Notes: generated by a model not told the origin, from the letters alone. A DNA stretch of 64,000 nt from Deinococcus sp. HSC-46F16 (GCF_024171495.1 NZ_JALJZW010000005.1:186001-250000), one strand, 5' to 3'; counted from the stretch's first letter, positions 44,378-55,609 are shown. Numbers and translations are program-made.

Positions 44378-45007
44378 ATGGATAGAGTATACTATAAAAA
44401 TACAAACAGTTCAATAAAACTCCCGCAAAGAGAGAAAAGGCTGATTCTAGCCAGGGATTACAAGGATAGTAATACCTATGTAGATACATCCACAGGCGAG
44501 ATTAAACAGGGCTATCCACCTATCGCTTATGACAATAGGGAAGCTAAGGCCGCAGCTAAGGAGAGAAATCTTAACTCCTATGCTCACAGGCTCAAAAGTG
44601 TTCTGGGAGATGATGCCTACTTCTACACTCTTCCACTAAGCGACCTGTATCCCTCTTGGGGAGCTTATGATGCCATTTTTAACCCTGATACGGTTGGCAA
44701 GGTGAAGAAGCGTCTCGGTAGAATTGTTAATGGTCCTTACACTGCTGGCCTAGAGCTATCTGCTTACACTGGAGCACACGCCCACATTATCTCGGGTAGG
44801 CAGGTAGGTACTCCTCTCAAAGCAGAGACGCTGGTCTATGACTACTTTGGTCTGGTGCGCTATATGTCCAAGAGCGTCATCAACCCCAAGGATAGAAGTA
44901 TTAATTCGGAAGAGTACGATGTGATGGTCGGTACTTACCTAGAGTGGAAGGGTATGATGGGGAAGAAATACCTTCCTAGACGCTCTTGGACTCGGTTGAA
45001 ATGCTAG
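44378..45007 (+). CDS. Putative HUH-type replication initiator-like protein
   Basis: 209 residues. The segment GLELSAYTGAHAHIISG resembles the E-x(n)-G-x-H-x-H metal motif of HUH rolling-circle initiators, and VRYMSKSV 30 residues later resembles their catalytic Tyr-x-x-Lys motif. The rest shows no clear domain, and the protein is short for a Rep, so it may be a relic or a different DNA nickase. The ATG at 44378 is used; TTG at 44366 is an alternative. AT-rich codon use. Assignment is by motif only. Confidence 0.45.
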   Translation: MDRVYYKNTNSSIKLPQREKRLILARDYKDSNTYVDTSTGEIKQGYPPIAYDNREAKAAAKERNLNSYAHRLKSVLGDDAYFYTLPLSDLYPSWGAYDAIFNPDTVGKVKKRLGRIVNGPYTAGLELSAYTGAHAHIISGRQVGTPLKAETLVYDYFGLVRYMSKSVINPKDRSINSEEYDVMVGTYLEWKGMMGKKYLPRRSWTRLKC

Positions 45008-45083
45008 TGTTTGTTATGACATACATTGAGGTTGTCCACCCGCACACCTAATTTTTAGAGTTGGAATCAAGGAGACTTTTAGA

Positions 45084-45239
45084 ATGGAAATTACGAAAAA
45101 CAAGGTAAAAACAGACAAGAATGGTAAGCCCGTTAAACAAGAGGTAACGTATAGCGACCCCTACGAAGAGTACAAAGCCACTTATCAGAGGCGAGGAAAT
45201 CACTCTGTCATGACACAGCTAGAGCACAAGAAGAAGTAA
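45084..45239 (+). CDS. 51-residue hypothetical protein of the island
   Basis: A short lysine-rich frame (MEITKNKVKTDKNGKPVKQ at the start, ending EHKKK) preceded by AAGGAGA at a spacing of about 9 nt, a strong ribosome binding site, and followed directly by an intrinsic terminator. These two signals together make a real gene likely. Basic composition would suit nucleic-acid binding. No family recognised. Confidence 0.6.
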   Translation: MEITKNKVKTDKNGKPVKQEVTYSDPYEEYKATYQRRGNHSVMTQLEHKKK

Positions 45240-45263
45240 GGGCGGATTTGACCGCCCTTTTTT
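45240..45263. terminator. Intrinsic terminator
   Basis: GGGCGG-ATTTGA-CCGCCC followed by six T residues. It lies between the 51-aa gene and the convergent serine recombinase gene. Confidence 0.85.
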
Positions 45264-45928
45264 CATCCTGCCAATTTGGTTAGCACCCTGCTGACCTGTA
45301 CAGGCCCCCATTGGGTACCGGAGCGAGTGCTGTGGCCCTCAGCATTCAGGCGGGCCGCAATCTCCCGGAGAGACAAGCCGCTCTCCCTCATAAGCTGGAT
45401 ATACCCGTAGTTCCGCCTGTAAGCGTCTTTGAAGCGTTTGCTGACCTCTTCCCGGCCCTTGACCCTCACCTCTTCCACCATGGGCTTAGGAGAGCCGAGA
45501 CGGACGCCACGGGCCTTGGCTGCTTTGAGAGCTTCCTTGGTGCGGGTGCTAATCGCCCTGGCCTCATGTTCTGCCATGACCGCAAGAAGCTGAATGGTGA
45601 GGTTATTGGCCTCTGGCATATCAACAGCGGTGAATCGCACCCCGGATTCCAGCAACCCGGACACGAAATGAAGATTGCGGGAGAGCCTGTCCAGCTTGGC
45701 GATAAGGAGAATGGCTCCTTCCCGCTGAGCATGTTCAATCGCCTTAAAAATCTCGGTGCGGCGCTTCTTGCTGGTACCCGTCTCCACCTCGGTGTACTCC
45801 GCCACCGTCTCTAACCCACGCTGCTTCACAAAGGCCGTTACTGCTGCTGCCTGAGCTTCTAGCCCCAAGCCACTCTGAGCTTGCTTCTCCCTGCTCACTC
45901 GGTAGTAGATGACGGCCTTTGAGGTCAT
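45263..45928 (-). CDS. Serine recombinase (resolvase/invertase family)
   Basis: 221 residues. The catalytic Ser is in IYYRVSREKQ near the N-terminus, the conserved LIAKLDRLSRN follows, and LREIAARLNAEGHSTRSG forms the C-terminal helix-turn-helix. It is a small resolvase, not a large serine integrase. It could resolve dimers or invert a segment of the element. TACACT is 6 nt before the ATG, and a 14-bp palindrome lies just upstream. Confidence 0.9.
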   Translation of the reverse strand: MTSKAVIYYRVSREKQAQSGLGLEAQAAAVTAFVKQRGLETVAEYTEVETGTSKKRRTEIFKAIEHAQREGAILLIAKLDRLSRNLHFVSGLLESGVRFTAVDMPEANNLTIQLLAVMAEHEARAISTRTKEALKAAKARGVRLGSPKPMVEEVRVKGREEVSKRFKDAYRRNYGYIQLMRESGLSLREIAARLNAEGHSTRSGTQWGPVQVSRVLTKLAG

Positions 45929-45948
45929 GGGCGAAGTGTAACACAATG

Positions 45949-45962
45949 GATACGGTCGTATC
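45949..45962. promoter_or_regulatory. Perfect 14-bp palindrome upstream of the serine recombinase
   Basis: GATACGGTCGTATC has identical 6-bp arms around GT. It lies about 20 nt upstream of the gene's start, near the expected -35, so it could be an operator or part of a resolution site. Confidence 0.5.
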
Positions 45963-45995
45963 TAAACTGTTACAAAGTATTTTGACTTTAAATCT

Positions 45996-46026
45996 ACAAA
46001 CCCCGCCTTAAGTCGGCGGGGTTTGT
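45996..46026. terminator. Strong bidirectional hairpin
   Basis: ACAAACCCCGCC pairs perfectly with GGCGGGGTTTGT around TTAAGTC. A-rich and T-rich flanks on the two arms suit termination from either side. It lies between the recombinase promoter and the exported-protein gene. Confidence 0.8.
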
Positions 46027-46080
46027 AAGAGATCCTGTTTTGAAGACACTAACTGAAAGTTGGGTCATCCCTTAGTTTAG

Positions 46081-46572
46081 TCAAGGCCGCATAGGAGGGT
46101 TGGGTATTTTTAGAACTGTTCCAAGACCTTCGCATACATAAGCGGACTTTCCCAGATCCCTAATAATCATAGTCATGGCTTGCTCTCTGGCTACGCCATT
46201 GTAAGGGCGATGCGCTATAAACACATGCACTTTTGAGCCATTTAAAAAATAATACCCATTATCTAATGGCACGAGTGGACTACCATCTGTAAACTTGTTC
46301 CATAAGAAATTTACCAATGTATTTATATCACGATAGTCCCTCCCCTTCTTCCACTCCCAGGGTAGGTATCTAGTCCCAGCAGGGTCCTCCCACTTAAAGG
46401 TCCAGTCCTTTGTGCCATAGCTACTCCACATCTGCACCACATCTTTGTTGCTGAGGCTCATAGCTTTATCACACCAAGCTATTGAAGAGGTGGTCGCTCC
46501 AGGCCCTGCAAAGGCCGTTGTTGTTTGAAACGACAACAAAGTAGCTATTAAAAAGCAATATTTCATTCTCAT
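46081..46572 (-). CDS. Exported hypothetical protein of the island
   Basis: 163 residues with a good signal peptide (CFLIATLLSFQTTTAFAG). The mature part is aromatic-rich with two cysteines (IAWCDKA and YVCEGLG). No family recognised. Base composition is among the lowest in GC here. The start may be the ATG at 46572 or 46566; no clear ribosome binding site is seen. An exported protein in an element otherwise devoted to recombination and DNA modification is odd and could alter the host surface. Confidence 0.65.
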   Translation of the reverse strand: MRMKYCFLIATLLSFQTTTAFAGPGATTSSIAWCDKAMSLSNKDVVQMWSSYGTKDWTFKWEDPAGTRYLPWEWKKGRDYRDINTLVNFLWNKFTDGSPLVPLDNGYYFLNGSKVHVFIAHRPYNGVAREQAMTMIIRDLGKSAYVCEGLGTVLKIPNPPMRP

Positions 46573-46662
46573 AACTAATATTAAGGTGACCAAATCGAAA
46601 AGCAAGCAGGAATGTTGTACCCCCTAATGGGGGGATAAGATCTATTCCAATGCCTTGTGTTC

Positions 46663-47544
46663 CTAACCAGGGAGAACGATTCTACTCATGGGGGAAAACC
46701 GCTCGTTAGCTTCCTGCAACCCCTCAGGCGTCCAATGGATGTACTTGGCCGTCGTTTCCAGCCGCTTGTGTCCCAACTGGCGCATGAGACTGAACACCTC
46801 ACCCCCTGCCCGGAGGTAGGCGCAACTGTAGGAGTGGCGGAGACGGTGCGCCCGAACATCCCAGCCAATCCCGGAACGCTGGGAAATCCTGAGGATGAGT
46901 TGGCTGATTTGGCGGGCACTCATGGGCTTGCGGGAGATGGTCAGGAAAAGGGCTTGGCTACTGCCCTTCCTCTCATGGGTAACGTACCTCTTAAGTATCC
47001 GGAGGGTTTTCCGGCCCACCGTGACAAACCGGACGCCCACCTTGCCGTCTTCCACCTTCACCACGCCCATCTCCCAATCCACAGAGGAGACCTTGAGGGA
47101 GGCGACCTCTCCCGCCCTGAGTCCGGTATCAAACATCAGGACAAGAAGGGCAACGTTACGGGTTTTGCAGCGGGCAGCACCATCAACCCCTTTGGCCCCC
47201 TCAAGCATCTTTGCCATTTCATCCGGGTTGAGTACTCGTTTGGGTTCAATCCTGACCTTGGGGCGGGCCTTGCCCTGAAATGGATTCTTCTGTAGCTCTC
47301 CCACGGCCTCTAGCCAGTTGCAGAAGCAGCGCAGAGCCGCATGTTGAGAGGCGAGGGTGGCGGGCTTCACGTCACGGTCTAAGGCTCGGTTGACGGTAAG
47401 GGGCGTCAGGCGAGACACCTCCTCCTCTAGCCACGGCTTAAGCAGGCGCTTGAGGGTGTCTAGGTAGTACGTGATGGTTTTGGGGCGGCTGCCCCGGCTC
47501 TTATGCTCCCGTGCGAACTCCTGAATGGCCTCTGAAATGAGCAT
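46663..47544 (-). CDS. Tyrosine recombinase/integrase
   Basis: 293 residues. N-terminal SAM-like domain (TYYLDTLKRLLKPWL) and C-terminal catalytic domain with the Arg in DTGLRAGEVASL, the His-x-x-Arg in HRLRHSYSCAYL, the second His in LGHKRLETT and the nucleophile in TAKYIHW. Complete. Its start is 119 nt from the right attachment repeat. An inverted repeat overlaps its start codon. Confidence 0.95.
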   Translation of the reverse strand: MLISEAIQEFAREHKSRGSRPKTITYYLDTLKRLLKPWLEEEVSRLTPLTVNRALDRDVKPATLASQHAALRCFCNWLEAVGELQKNPFQGKARPKVRIEPKRVLNPDEMAKMLEGAKGVDGAARCKTRNVALLVLMFDTGLRAGEVASLKVSSVDWEMGVVKVEDGKVGVRFVTVGRKTLRILKRYVTHERKGSSQALFLTISRKPMSARQISQLILRISQRSGIGWDVRAHRLRHSYSCAYLRAGGEVFSLMRQLGHKRLETTAKYIHWTPEGLQEANERFSPMSRIVLPG

Positions 47545-47580
47545 GACCCTAGCTCCTTGTGGAGTACAAGACTAGGGTCA
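47544..47580. promoter_or_regulatory. Inverted repeat over the integrase start
   Basis: TGACCCTAG (47544-47552) is mirrored by CTAGGGTCA (47572-47580), with a nested CTCC-TTGT-GGAG. It covers the start codon and leader of the integrase gene and lies between it and the attachment repeat, suggesting autoregulation or an arm-type integrase or Xis site. Confidence 0.55.
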
Positions 47581-47621
47581 GAATCTTGCTGAATTTTGGG
47601 GAGCTTCTGCGAGTGCTCTAC

Positions 47622-48701
<1,080 letters not shown>

Positions 48702-48899
48702 GCCCTCCAGGGTACGGCTCCGCGCGGCGGCGAACGTCCCCGAACGATCGGTCAGGGAAGAGAAGCGGCCAGCTTCCAGCCTGGCGCCGCTGGCTGGTGA
48801 CGGGGGCACGTCGGGGAAGAGGCTGATTGTGCGTCTTTGCCGTTGGGCCGTGGCGGGAAGCTGGCTGCTGGCCACCCCCGATAGGCCACAATGCAGGGC

Positions 48900-49196
48900 A
48901 TGGTCACAGCAATCGTGATGGTGCAGGCCGACCGCCAGCGCATTCAGGAAACCGCCGAGGCCCTCGCGGGGGTGCCCGGCGTGCGCGAGGTGTACTCGGT
49001 GACAGGCGAGTGGGACATCGTGGTGGTGCTGAAACTGGAGCGCTACGAGGACCTCGACGACGTGGTGACCGGCCACCTGCGCCGGGTCGAGGGCATCGCC
49101 CGCACCCAAACCATGCTGGCCTTCCGCACCTACAGCGAGGCGCTGCTCGACCAGGGCTTCGGCGTCGGGCTGGACGAAGGCGAGCAGTTTTCCTGA
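48900..49196 (+). CDS. Stand-alone AsnC/Lrp ligand-binding (RAM) domain protein
   Basis: 98 residues made of a RAM domain alone (VPGVREVYSVTGEWDIVVVLKLERYEDL), with no DNA-binding helix-turn-helix. Such small proteins bind amino acids or modulate Lrp-type partners. It is divergent from the AhbA-AhbB-like gene, with a roughly 200-nt gap. ATG at 48900 is chosen (CACAAT 7 nt upstream); a second ATG is 9 nt earlier. Confidence 0.8.
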   Translation: MVTAIVMVQADRQRIQETAEALAGVPGVREVYSVTGEWDIVVVLKLERYEDLDDVVTGHLRRVEGIARTQTMLAFRTYSEALLDQGFGVGLDEGEQFS

Positions 49197-49433
49197 AGCG
49201 CGGGAACGCCTCTGGATGGGGTGACCCTGCAGACCGAAGTTCAGGAGAGAAGCGCACGAGGCCGAAAACCAAGAAACCGGGCTTTTGCCTGCCACCTCTG
49301 CCTCCGGTGCTTCCTTCCCCCGCGCTTCCAGAAAGGTTATGGGGCAGTTTCTTTTGGAAGCGAGCGGTTGAACGGCGGCGAACGCAGACCCAAAAAGGGG
49401 CGGCGTCCATTCGCCATGAAACAGCGCTCCTCT

Positions 49434-49462
49434 TTACAGGTTGCCTCCCAGAAACCCATACT
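49434..49462 (+). promoter_or_regulatory. Probable promoter of the basic-tail protein gene
   Basis: TTTACA (49434-49439), a 17-nt spacer and CATACT (49457-49462) precede a short leader, AGGAGGG and the GTG at 49480. The gap from 49197 to here otherwise shows no gene or strong structure. Confidence 0.55.
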
Positions 49463-49479
49463 CGGTCCAGGAGGGCACC

Positions 49480-49935
<456 letters not shown>

Positions 49936-50009
49936 GGCGCGGGAAAGCCGCGCGGGGCGGGAAGGGGCACCCCGGCCTCTCCCGCCCCGCTCCCCGTATG
50001 CTGATGCGA

Positions 50010-50741
50010 ATGATGGTGACTGCCCCGGACGCCGCCCCTGGCCCTGACCCTGCCCCCCAGCCCCGCCCACCCCGGGGCCTGCTGCTCGTGATCACGGGCG
50101 CCTCCGGGGTGGGCAAGGGCACCCTGCGCGAGCGCTGGCTGGCCGGGCAGGACGTGTTCTACTCGACCTCGTGGACCACCCGCGAGGCCCGGCCCGGCGA
50201 GCGTGACGGGGTGGACTACGTGTTCGTGACGCCCGAGGTCTTTCTGGACAAGGCCCGGCAGCGCGGCTTTCTGGAGCACGCGCAGTTCGTGGGCAACCAC
50301 TACGGCACGCCCATCGAACCCATCGAGGCGGCCCTCGCACGGGGGCAGGACGTGGTCCTGGAGATCGAGGTGGAGGGGGCGATGCAGGTCAAGGACCGCC
50401 TGGGCGACGAGGCCATCCTGATTTTCATCATGCCCCCCAGCCTCACCGAGCTGCGCCGCCGCCTGACCGGCCGCGCCACCGAGACGCCCGAGCGCATCGA
50501 GAAACGTCTCGCCCGCGCTCGCGAGGAGATCATGCACGCCCACGACTTCCGCTACGTGGTGGTCAACGATGACCTGGGCCGCGCGGTAGAGGAACTGCGG
50601 GCCGTGCAGCGGGCCGAGCGTGCCCGTGGGCGCCCCGAGACGGAGTGGACCGATGAGGACCGCGCCGCGCAGCGCCTCGCCCACACGGTCCGCAGCGGCG
50701 CCCTGAGCACCGAGGACCTGCGCCGCGTGGTGGAGAGCTAG
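50010..50741 (+). CDS. gmk: Guanylate kinase
   Basis: 243 residues. It phosphorylates GMP to GDP. The P-loop is GASGVGKGTL; the GMP site is seen in STSWTTREARPGERDGVDYVFV, and the lid region in RRLTGRATETPERIEKRL. A Pro/Ala-rich stretch of about 20 residues precedes the core. I use the ATG at 50010 because TATGCT lies 7 nt upstream; 49998 is also in frame. Confidence 0.95.
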   Translation: MMVTAPDAAPGPDPAPQPRPPRGLLLVITGASGVGKGTLRERWLAGQDVFYSTSWTTREARPGERDGVDYVFVTPEVFLDKARQRGFLEHAQFVGNHYGTPIEPIEAALARGQDVVLEIEVEGAMQVKDRLGDEAILIFIMPPSLTELRRRLTGRATETPERIEKRLARAREEIMHAHDFRYVVVNDDLGRAVEELRAVQRAERARGRPETEWTDEDRAAQRLAHTVRSGALSTEDLRRVVES

Positions 50742-50744
50742 GTT

Positions 50745-51275
50745 ATGCCCCTGCACCTCCTTCAGGGAGACATCGCCCGCGAGCGCACCTGCGCGGTCGT
50801 GACCGCCGCCAACAAGGAACTGGCGGGTGGGGGCGGGGTGGACGGGGTGATTCACCGCGCCGCCGGACCGGAGCTGCTGCGGGCCATCCGGCGAATCGGC
50901 GGCACCCCCACGGGAACGGCGGTGATTACCCCCGCGTTCGATCTGGAGCGGCAGGGCGTGCGCTTCGTGATTCACGCCGTGGGGCCGATCTGGCGCGGCG
51001 GCGGGCAGGGCGAGGCGGACTTGCTGGCGGGGGCGTACCGCGAGAGCCTGAGATTGGCGGTGGAGCACGGCTGCGACTCGGTGGCCCTGCCTGCGATCAG
51101 TACCGGAGTCTACGGTTATCCGCTCCCGGAGGCGGCCGGGGTCACGCTGCGGACCATTCACGCCTTCCTGGCCGAGCATCCTGGCCTCACCGTGCGGCTG
51201 GTGCTGCATGGGGAGGGGGCGGTGCAGGCCTTCTGGGAGGCGGAGGCGGAGTTCGGTGAGGGAAGCCGCGCATAA
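50745..51275 (+). CDS. Macro domain protein (O-acetyl-ADP-ribose deacetylase-like)
   Basis: 176 residues. The macro fold is clear: [34 protein letters not shown] and [17 protein letters not shown]. These bind ADP-ribose and remove acyl or ADP-ribosyl groups. It starts 3 nt after gmk, so cotranscribed. Promoter-hairpin copy B begins at its stop codon. Confidence 0.93.
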   Translation: MPLHLLQGDIARERTCAVVTAANKELAGGGGVDGVIHRAAGPELLRAIRRIGGTPTGTAVITPAFDLERQGVRFVIHAVGPIWRGGGQGEADLLAGAYRESLRLAVEHGCDSVALPAISTGVYGYPLPEAAGVTLRTIHAFLAEHPGLTVRLVLHGEGAVQAFWEAEAEFGEGSRA

Positions 51276-51276
51276 C

Positions 51277-51339
51277 TTGACCCTCAGCGCATACCACGCT
51301 ATAGTTTTCAACATCACCGCCCCAAGTGGGCGGTTTTTT
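51277..51339 (+). promoter_or_regulatory. Promoter-hairpin cassette, copy B
   Basis: TTGACC (51277-51282), a 17-nt spacer containing CGCATACCACGC, and TATAGT (51300-51305) are followed by CAACATCACCGCCC, a 5-nt loop, GGGCGG and six T residues. It lies right after the macro-domain stop and upstream of the S66 peptidase gene. It is the most consensus-like of the three copies. Confidence 0.78.
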
Positions 51340-51399
51340 CGTGTCCCGGCCCGCCATCCGGCCTATGGCGCCCGCCCCCGCTGGCCTCTAGCCTGCCGC

Positions 51400-52431
51400 A
51401 TGGCGCCCAGTTTCATCCGTCCGCCCCGCCTGCGCGCTGGTTCGCGGGTGGCGGCCCTCAGTCTGTCGAGCGGCTTTGTCACCGAGGTGATGGGCCGCTA
51501 CCACGCCGGGGTGCGGCAGGTTGCTGCCGAGTTCGGCTGGAAGGTCGTGGCCGCCCCCAACGCGCTGCGCGGCCCCGAGTATCTGGACCGCAACCCGCAG
51601 GCGCGCGCCGACGACCTGCACTGGGCGCTGCAAAACCCCGACATCCACGGCCTGGTCAGCGTCATCGGCGGGGACGACTCGGTGCGGCTGCTGCCCTTCC
51701 TCGACCTGGACCTGATTCGTGCCCACCCCAAGGTCTTTCTGGGCTACAGCGACGCCACGGTCACCCTGACCCAGTTCCTGCGGGCGGGCGTCATGGCCTA
51801 CCACGGCCCCGCGCTGCTGACCGACCTCGCGGAGAACGGCGGGATGCATCCCTTCGTGGCTGAGGGCGTGCGGCGGACGCTGGTGGACGAGCCACGTCCC
51901 TTCGACCTCGCACCCGCGCCGGAGTGGACGCAGGCCCGTATGGACTGGGCTGACGAGGGGGCACAGGCGGTGCGCCGTCCCTTCCAGCCCGGCGACGGCT
52001 GGGTCTGGCTTCAGGGCGAGGCGCCCGCCGAGGGACATCTGATGGGAGGCTGCTTGGAGGTGCTGGACATGCTGGGCGGCACTCCGGGCTGGCCCGCGTC
52101 CGACCTGTGGCACGGTGCCGTCCTCGCGTTGGAGACCTCAGAGGACGTGCCCCCGCCCCGTCAGGTGGGGTATTGGCTGCGGAACTATGCCGCGCAGGGC
52201 CTCCTCGCCGGGGCCGCCGGGCTGCTGCTGGCCCGCCCACGCGGCTACACCCCGGAAATGGTGGTGGAGCTGTCCGGCTGGGTGCGCCGGGTGCTGCGGG
52301 AGGCGGGGCGGGAGGACCTCCCGGTGGTGGCGAACGTGGATTTCGGGCACACCAGCCCGCAGCTCACCCTGCCGCTGGGGGGGCGGGCACGGCTGGACCC
52401 GGCGGCGGGGCGGGTCACGGTGTTCCCCTGA
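51400..52431 (+). CDS. S66 family LD-carboxypeptidase / MccF-like peptidase
   Basis: 343 residues. The S66 pattern is present: [13 protein letters not shown], then [11 protein letters not shown] with the nucleophile Ser, and the C-terminal [16 protein letters not shown] with the catalytic His. The family recycles murein tetrapeptides (LdcA) or inactivates nucleotide-peptide antibiotics (MccF); I cannot choose. Cytoplasmic. TAGCCT lies 5 nt before the ATG, besides promoter-hairpin copy B further up. Confidence 0.87.
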   Translation: MAPSFIRPPRLRAGSRVAALSLSSGFVTEVMGRYHAGVRQVAAEFGWKVVAAPNALRGPEYLDRNPQARADDLHWALQNPDIHGLVSVIGGDDSVRLLPFLDLDLIRAHPKVFLGYSDATVTLTQFLRAGVMAYHGPALLTDLAENGGMHPFVAEGVRRTLVDEPRPFDLAPAPEWTQARMDWADEGAQAVRRPFQPGDGWVWLQGEAPAEGHLMGGCLEVLDMLGGTPGWPASDLWHGAVLALETSEDVPPPRQVGYWLRNYAAQGLLAGAAGLLLARPRGYTPEMVVELSGWVRRVLREAGREDLPVVANVDFGHTSPQLTLPLGGRARLDPAAGRVTVFP

Positions 52432-52451
52432 ACGGCCGGTATCATGGCGCG

Positions 52452-53213
52452 GTGCGCCTGCTGGTCCTCTCCGACATTCACGCCAATGCCCCCGCGCTGG
52501 AGGCGGTGCTGGCGGATGCGGCGGGGCGGGGCTACGACCGCGCTGTGATGCTGGGCGACGCGCTGGGCTACGGGGCACACCCGGCCGAGGTGCTGGCCCG
52601 GCTGCGTGACCTGGGAGCCACGTGCATCCGGGGCAACCACGAGCAGATGGGCCTCGACCTCGTGGCGCGGGGCGGGGGGTGGCTGCCGGGGAGCGGGGGG
52701 GTGGTGGGCGCGGCGCTGGAGTGGCAATTCGCCCAGCTCGGCGCCGATGATCTCGCCTGGGTCGCCTCGTGGCCCGACGGGGTGGAGGACCGGGAGGTCG
52801 GGGCGCGGTTCCGCCACGGCACCCCGCTGAGCCTGGACACCTACACCGACTCGGTGACCGTCGCGCGGGACGCCTTCGCGGGGTGGGGCGGGCATCTGGC
52901 CTTCGTGGGCCACACCCACATCCCCGGCGTGTACGCGGCGCTCAATGCCCCGGTGGGCGAGTGGGTCAAGTTCCAAGGCCTGGGCGCGGGGGGCACCTTC
53001 CCCCTGCCGCCCGGTGTCCGCGCCATCTGCAATCCCGGCAGCGTGGGCCAGCCGCGCGACGGCGATCCCCGCGCCAGCTACGCCCTCTTCGACACCGGGC
53101 GGCAGACCTTCGAGGTGATCCGGGTGGCCTACCCGGTGGAAGCGGCGCAGACCGCCATTCTGGACGCCGGGTTGCCCCCGGTGCTCGCGGCGCGGCTGGC
53201 GCTGGGGCGGTGA
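52452..53213 (+). CDS. Metallophosphoesterase
   Basis: 253 residues. Motifs in order: [28 protein letters not shown] and GHTHIPGV, all dinuclear-metal ligands of the calcineurin-like family. YfcE/diadenosine-tetraphosphatase-like in size; the substrate is open. GTG start at 52452, with TATCAT 6 nt upstream. Confidence 0.92.
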   Translation: MRLLVLSDIHANAPALEAVLADAAGRGYDRAVMLGDALGYGAHPAEVLARLRDLGATCIRGNHEQMGLDLVARGGGWLPGSGGVVGAALEWQFAQLGADDLAWVASWPDGVEDREVGARFRHGTPLSLDTYTDSVTVARDAFAGWGGHLAFVGHTHIPGVYAALNAPVGEWVKFQGLGAGGTFPLPPGVRAICNPGSVGQPRDGDPRASYALFDTGRQTFEVIRVAYPVEAAQTAILDAGLPPVLAARLALGR

Positions 53214-53283
53214 CGCCGATGGGAGGGAAGGGGAAGAGGGGGAAGGGGCCAGGACGCCGGGTCGGGGTGTGCTCGCCCCGCCC

Positions 53284-54225
53284 ATGACCCTCCCCGCCGC
53301 CCTCCTTCACGGCCCGCTGCTCGAGCAGACCGGGGCCTTTTCCGGCAACGCGCTGCTGCTCACCGGCCCGGCGCGGGTGGGCAAGCGGGCGGCGGCGCTG
53401 GCGATTGCCGGGGCGCACAACTGCTCGGGCACGCGGGGGATGTACGGCGAGGGCTGCGGCGTCTGCCCCTCCTGCCGGGCACTGGCGGCGGGGGCGCATC
53501 CCGACGTGCTGGTCGTGGAACCGCGCACGACGACCAGCACGGGCAAGGCCGCGCGGCGCAAGATCATCCCGGTGGGCGCGGTGCTCTCGGCCCGCGACAA
53601 GGCGCACGAGTACGAGACGCATGTCTTCGAGTTTCTGGAGGTCCGCCCCACCTTCCGCCGCCGGGTGGTGGTTGTGGACGGGGCCGAGTACCTGGGGCCG
53701 GAGGCCGCCAACGCCCTGCTCAAGCTGGTGGAAGAACCGCCGCACGGGGCGCTGTTCGTCTTTCTGGCCGAGGACCGCCGCTCGGTCCTGCCCACCATCC
53801 AGAGCCGCAGCGCCCGCCTGGACGTGACCCCGGTGCCCGACCGGGCCATCGAACGCGGCCTGGCGGGGCTGGGAGAGGAAGCCGACCCAGCGCTCGTCGC
53901 TTTTGCGGCGGGGCGGGCCGGGGTGCTGGACGCGCGGGAGGCGGTGCGGGCGGCCCTCGCGGACGCCGCCGAGTTCACCGGGGCGCTGGGGGAGGGGCTG
54001 CTCACGGCCCTCGAAGCCGCCGAGCGACTGGAAAAGCGCTGGGACGCGACCTGGCACCCGGAGGCCCTGCGCTTTGCCTGGCGGGACCATGCCCCCCACG
54101 GGCGTGCCCGCGCGGATACGGCCCTGGAAGCCCTGCAATCGGCGCTGGAAGCCTACGCCAGCCCCAGCCTGAGTTTCCAGGTGTTCGCCCTGCGGCTGCG
54201 CGAGGCCTTTGGGCTGGAAGCCTAG
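53284..54225 (+). CDS. holB: DNA polymerase III delta prime subunit
   Basis: 313 residues. Clamp-loader subunit related to DnaX: P-loop-like [12 protein letters not shown], a zinc module C-x11-C-x2-C-x2-C (ending CGVCPSC), and [23 protein letters not shown] followed by SRSARLDV, the SRC-like motif here as SRS. ATG at 53284 is used; a GTG at 53269 is also in frame. Cytoplasmic replication machinery. Confidence 0.9.
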   Translation: MTLPAALLHGPLLEQTGAFSGNALLLTGPARVGKRAAALAIAGAHNCSGTRGMYGEGCGVCPSCRALAAGAHPDVLVVEPRTTTSTGKAARRKIIPVGAVLSARDKAHEYETHVFEFLEVRPTFRRRVVVVDGAEYLGPEAANALLKLVEEPPHGALFVFLAEDRRSVLPTIQSRSARLDVTPVPDRAIERGLAGLGEEADPALVAFAAGRAGVLDAREAVRAALADAAEFTGALGEGLLTALEAAERLEKRWDATWHPEALRFAWRDHAPHGRARADTALEALQSALEAYASPSLSFQVFALRLREAFGLEA

Positions 54226-54241
54226 CCGTAGACTCCTTGCC

Positions 54242-54886
54242 ATGATTCAGCCGAGGCAACATGGCGCGGCCCGCGTCTGGTCCCTGCCCACGGGTCCCCT
54301 GCAGGAGAACGCGGTCCTGGTAGCCGGGGCGGGGAATGAGGGCTTCCTTTTCGATCCCGGCGACGACGCGGAGCGGATTCTGGCGCTGGTGTGCGGGTCG
54401 GGCGTGACTGTTCGGGGCATCCTGCTCACGCACGCGCACTTCGACCATATCGGGGCGGTGCAGCCCGTCCGGGAGGCGCTGGGGGTGCCCGTGTGGCTGC
54501 ATCCCGCCGACCGGCCGCTCTACCGCCTGGGGGCGGCATCGGCGGCCCGCTGGAACCTGCCCTTTACCCAGCCCGCCGACCCCGAGCACGAGATCACGCA
54601 GGGGCAGACCTTCACGGCGGGCGACCTGACGCTGACGGCGCGGGAGCTGCCGGGGCACGCGCCGGGGCATGTGGTGTTTGTCGGGGACGGATTAGTCGTG
54701 GCCGGGGACACCCTCTTTCAGGGAAGCATCGGTCGCACCGACCTGCCGGGCGGGAACCACACGCAACTGCTGGACGGCCTCGCGCGGGAGCTGCTGAGCC
54801 TGCCGGACGACGTGGCGGTCTATCCCGGCCACGGCCCGGCGACCACGGTGGGGGCCGAGCGGCGCACCAATCTCTTTCTGCGGTGA
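54242..54886 (+). CDS. MBL-fold metallo-hydrolase (glyoxalase II-like)
   Basis: 214 residues. The metal motif THAHFDHIG is intact, with further ligands in [15 protein letters not shown] and YPGHGPAT. It resembles the short YcbL-type hydrolases that cleave thioesters such as hydroxyacyl-thiols. With bacillithiol made by this organism, a bacillithiol thioester is a possible substrate; that is inference. TAGACT lies 7 nt before the ATG. Confidence 0.88.
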   Translation: MIQPRQHGAARVWSLPTGPLQENAVLVAGAGNEGFLFDPGDDAERILALVCGSGVTVRGILLTHAHFDHIGAVQPVREALGVPVWLHPADRPLYRLGAASAARWNLPFTQPADPEHEITQGQTFTAGDLTLTARELPGHAPGHVVFVGDGLVVAGDTLFQGSIGRTDLPGGNHTQLLDGLARELLSLPDDVAVYPGHGPATTVGAERRTNLFLR

Positions 54887-54908
54887 GGAGCGGGCGTACC
54901 CTGAACCC

Positions 54909-54940
54909 ATGAGCCTGCCTGTCTGTCTGGAGGCGGGGCC

Positions 54941-54944
<4 letters not shown>
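54909..54944 (+). CDS. Possible 11-residue leader peptide
   Basis: ATG at 54909 opens the frame [11 protein letters not shown] and a TGA whose bases overlap the GTG start of the next gene as GTGA. TACCCT (54897-54902) is 6 nt before this ATG, so it would be the 5' end of a leaderless mRNA, and GGAGG inside it serves the next gene. It may couple or regulate translation downstream. Confidence 0.5.
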
Positions 54945-55587
<643 letters not shown>

Positions 55588-55609
<22 letters not shown>

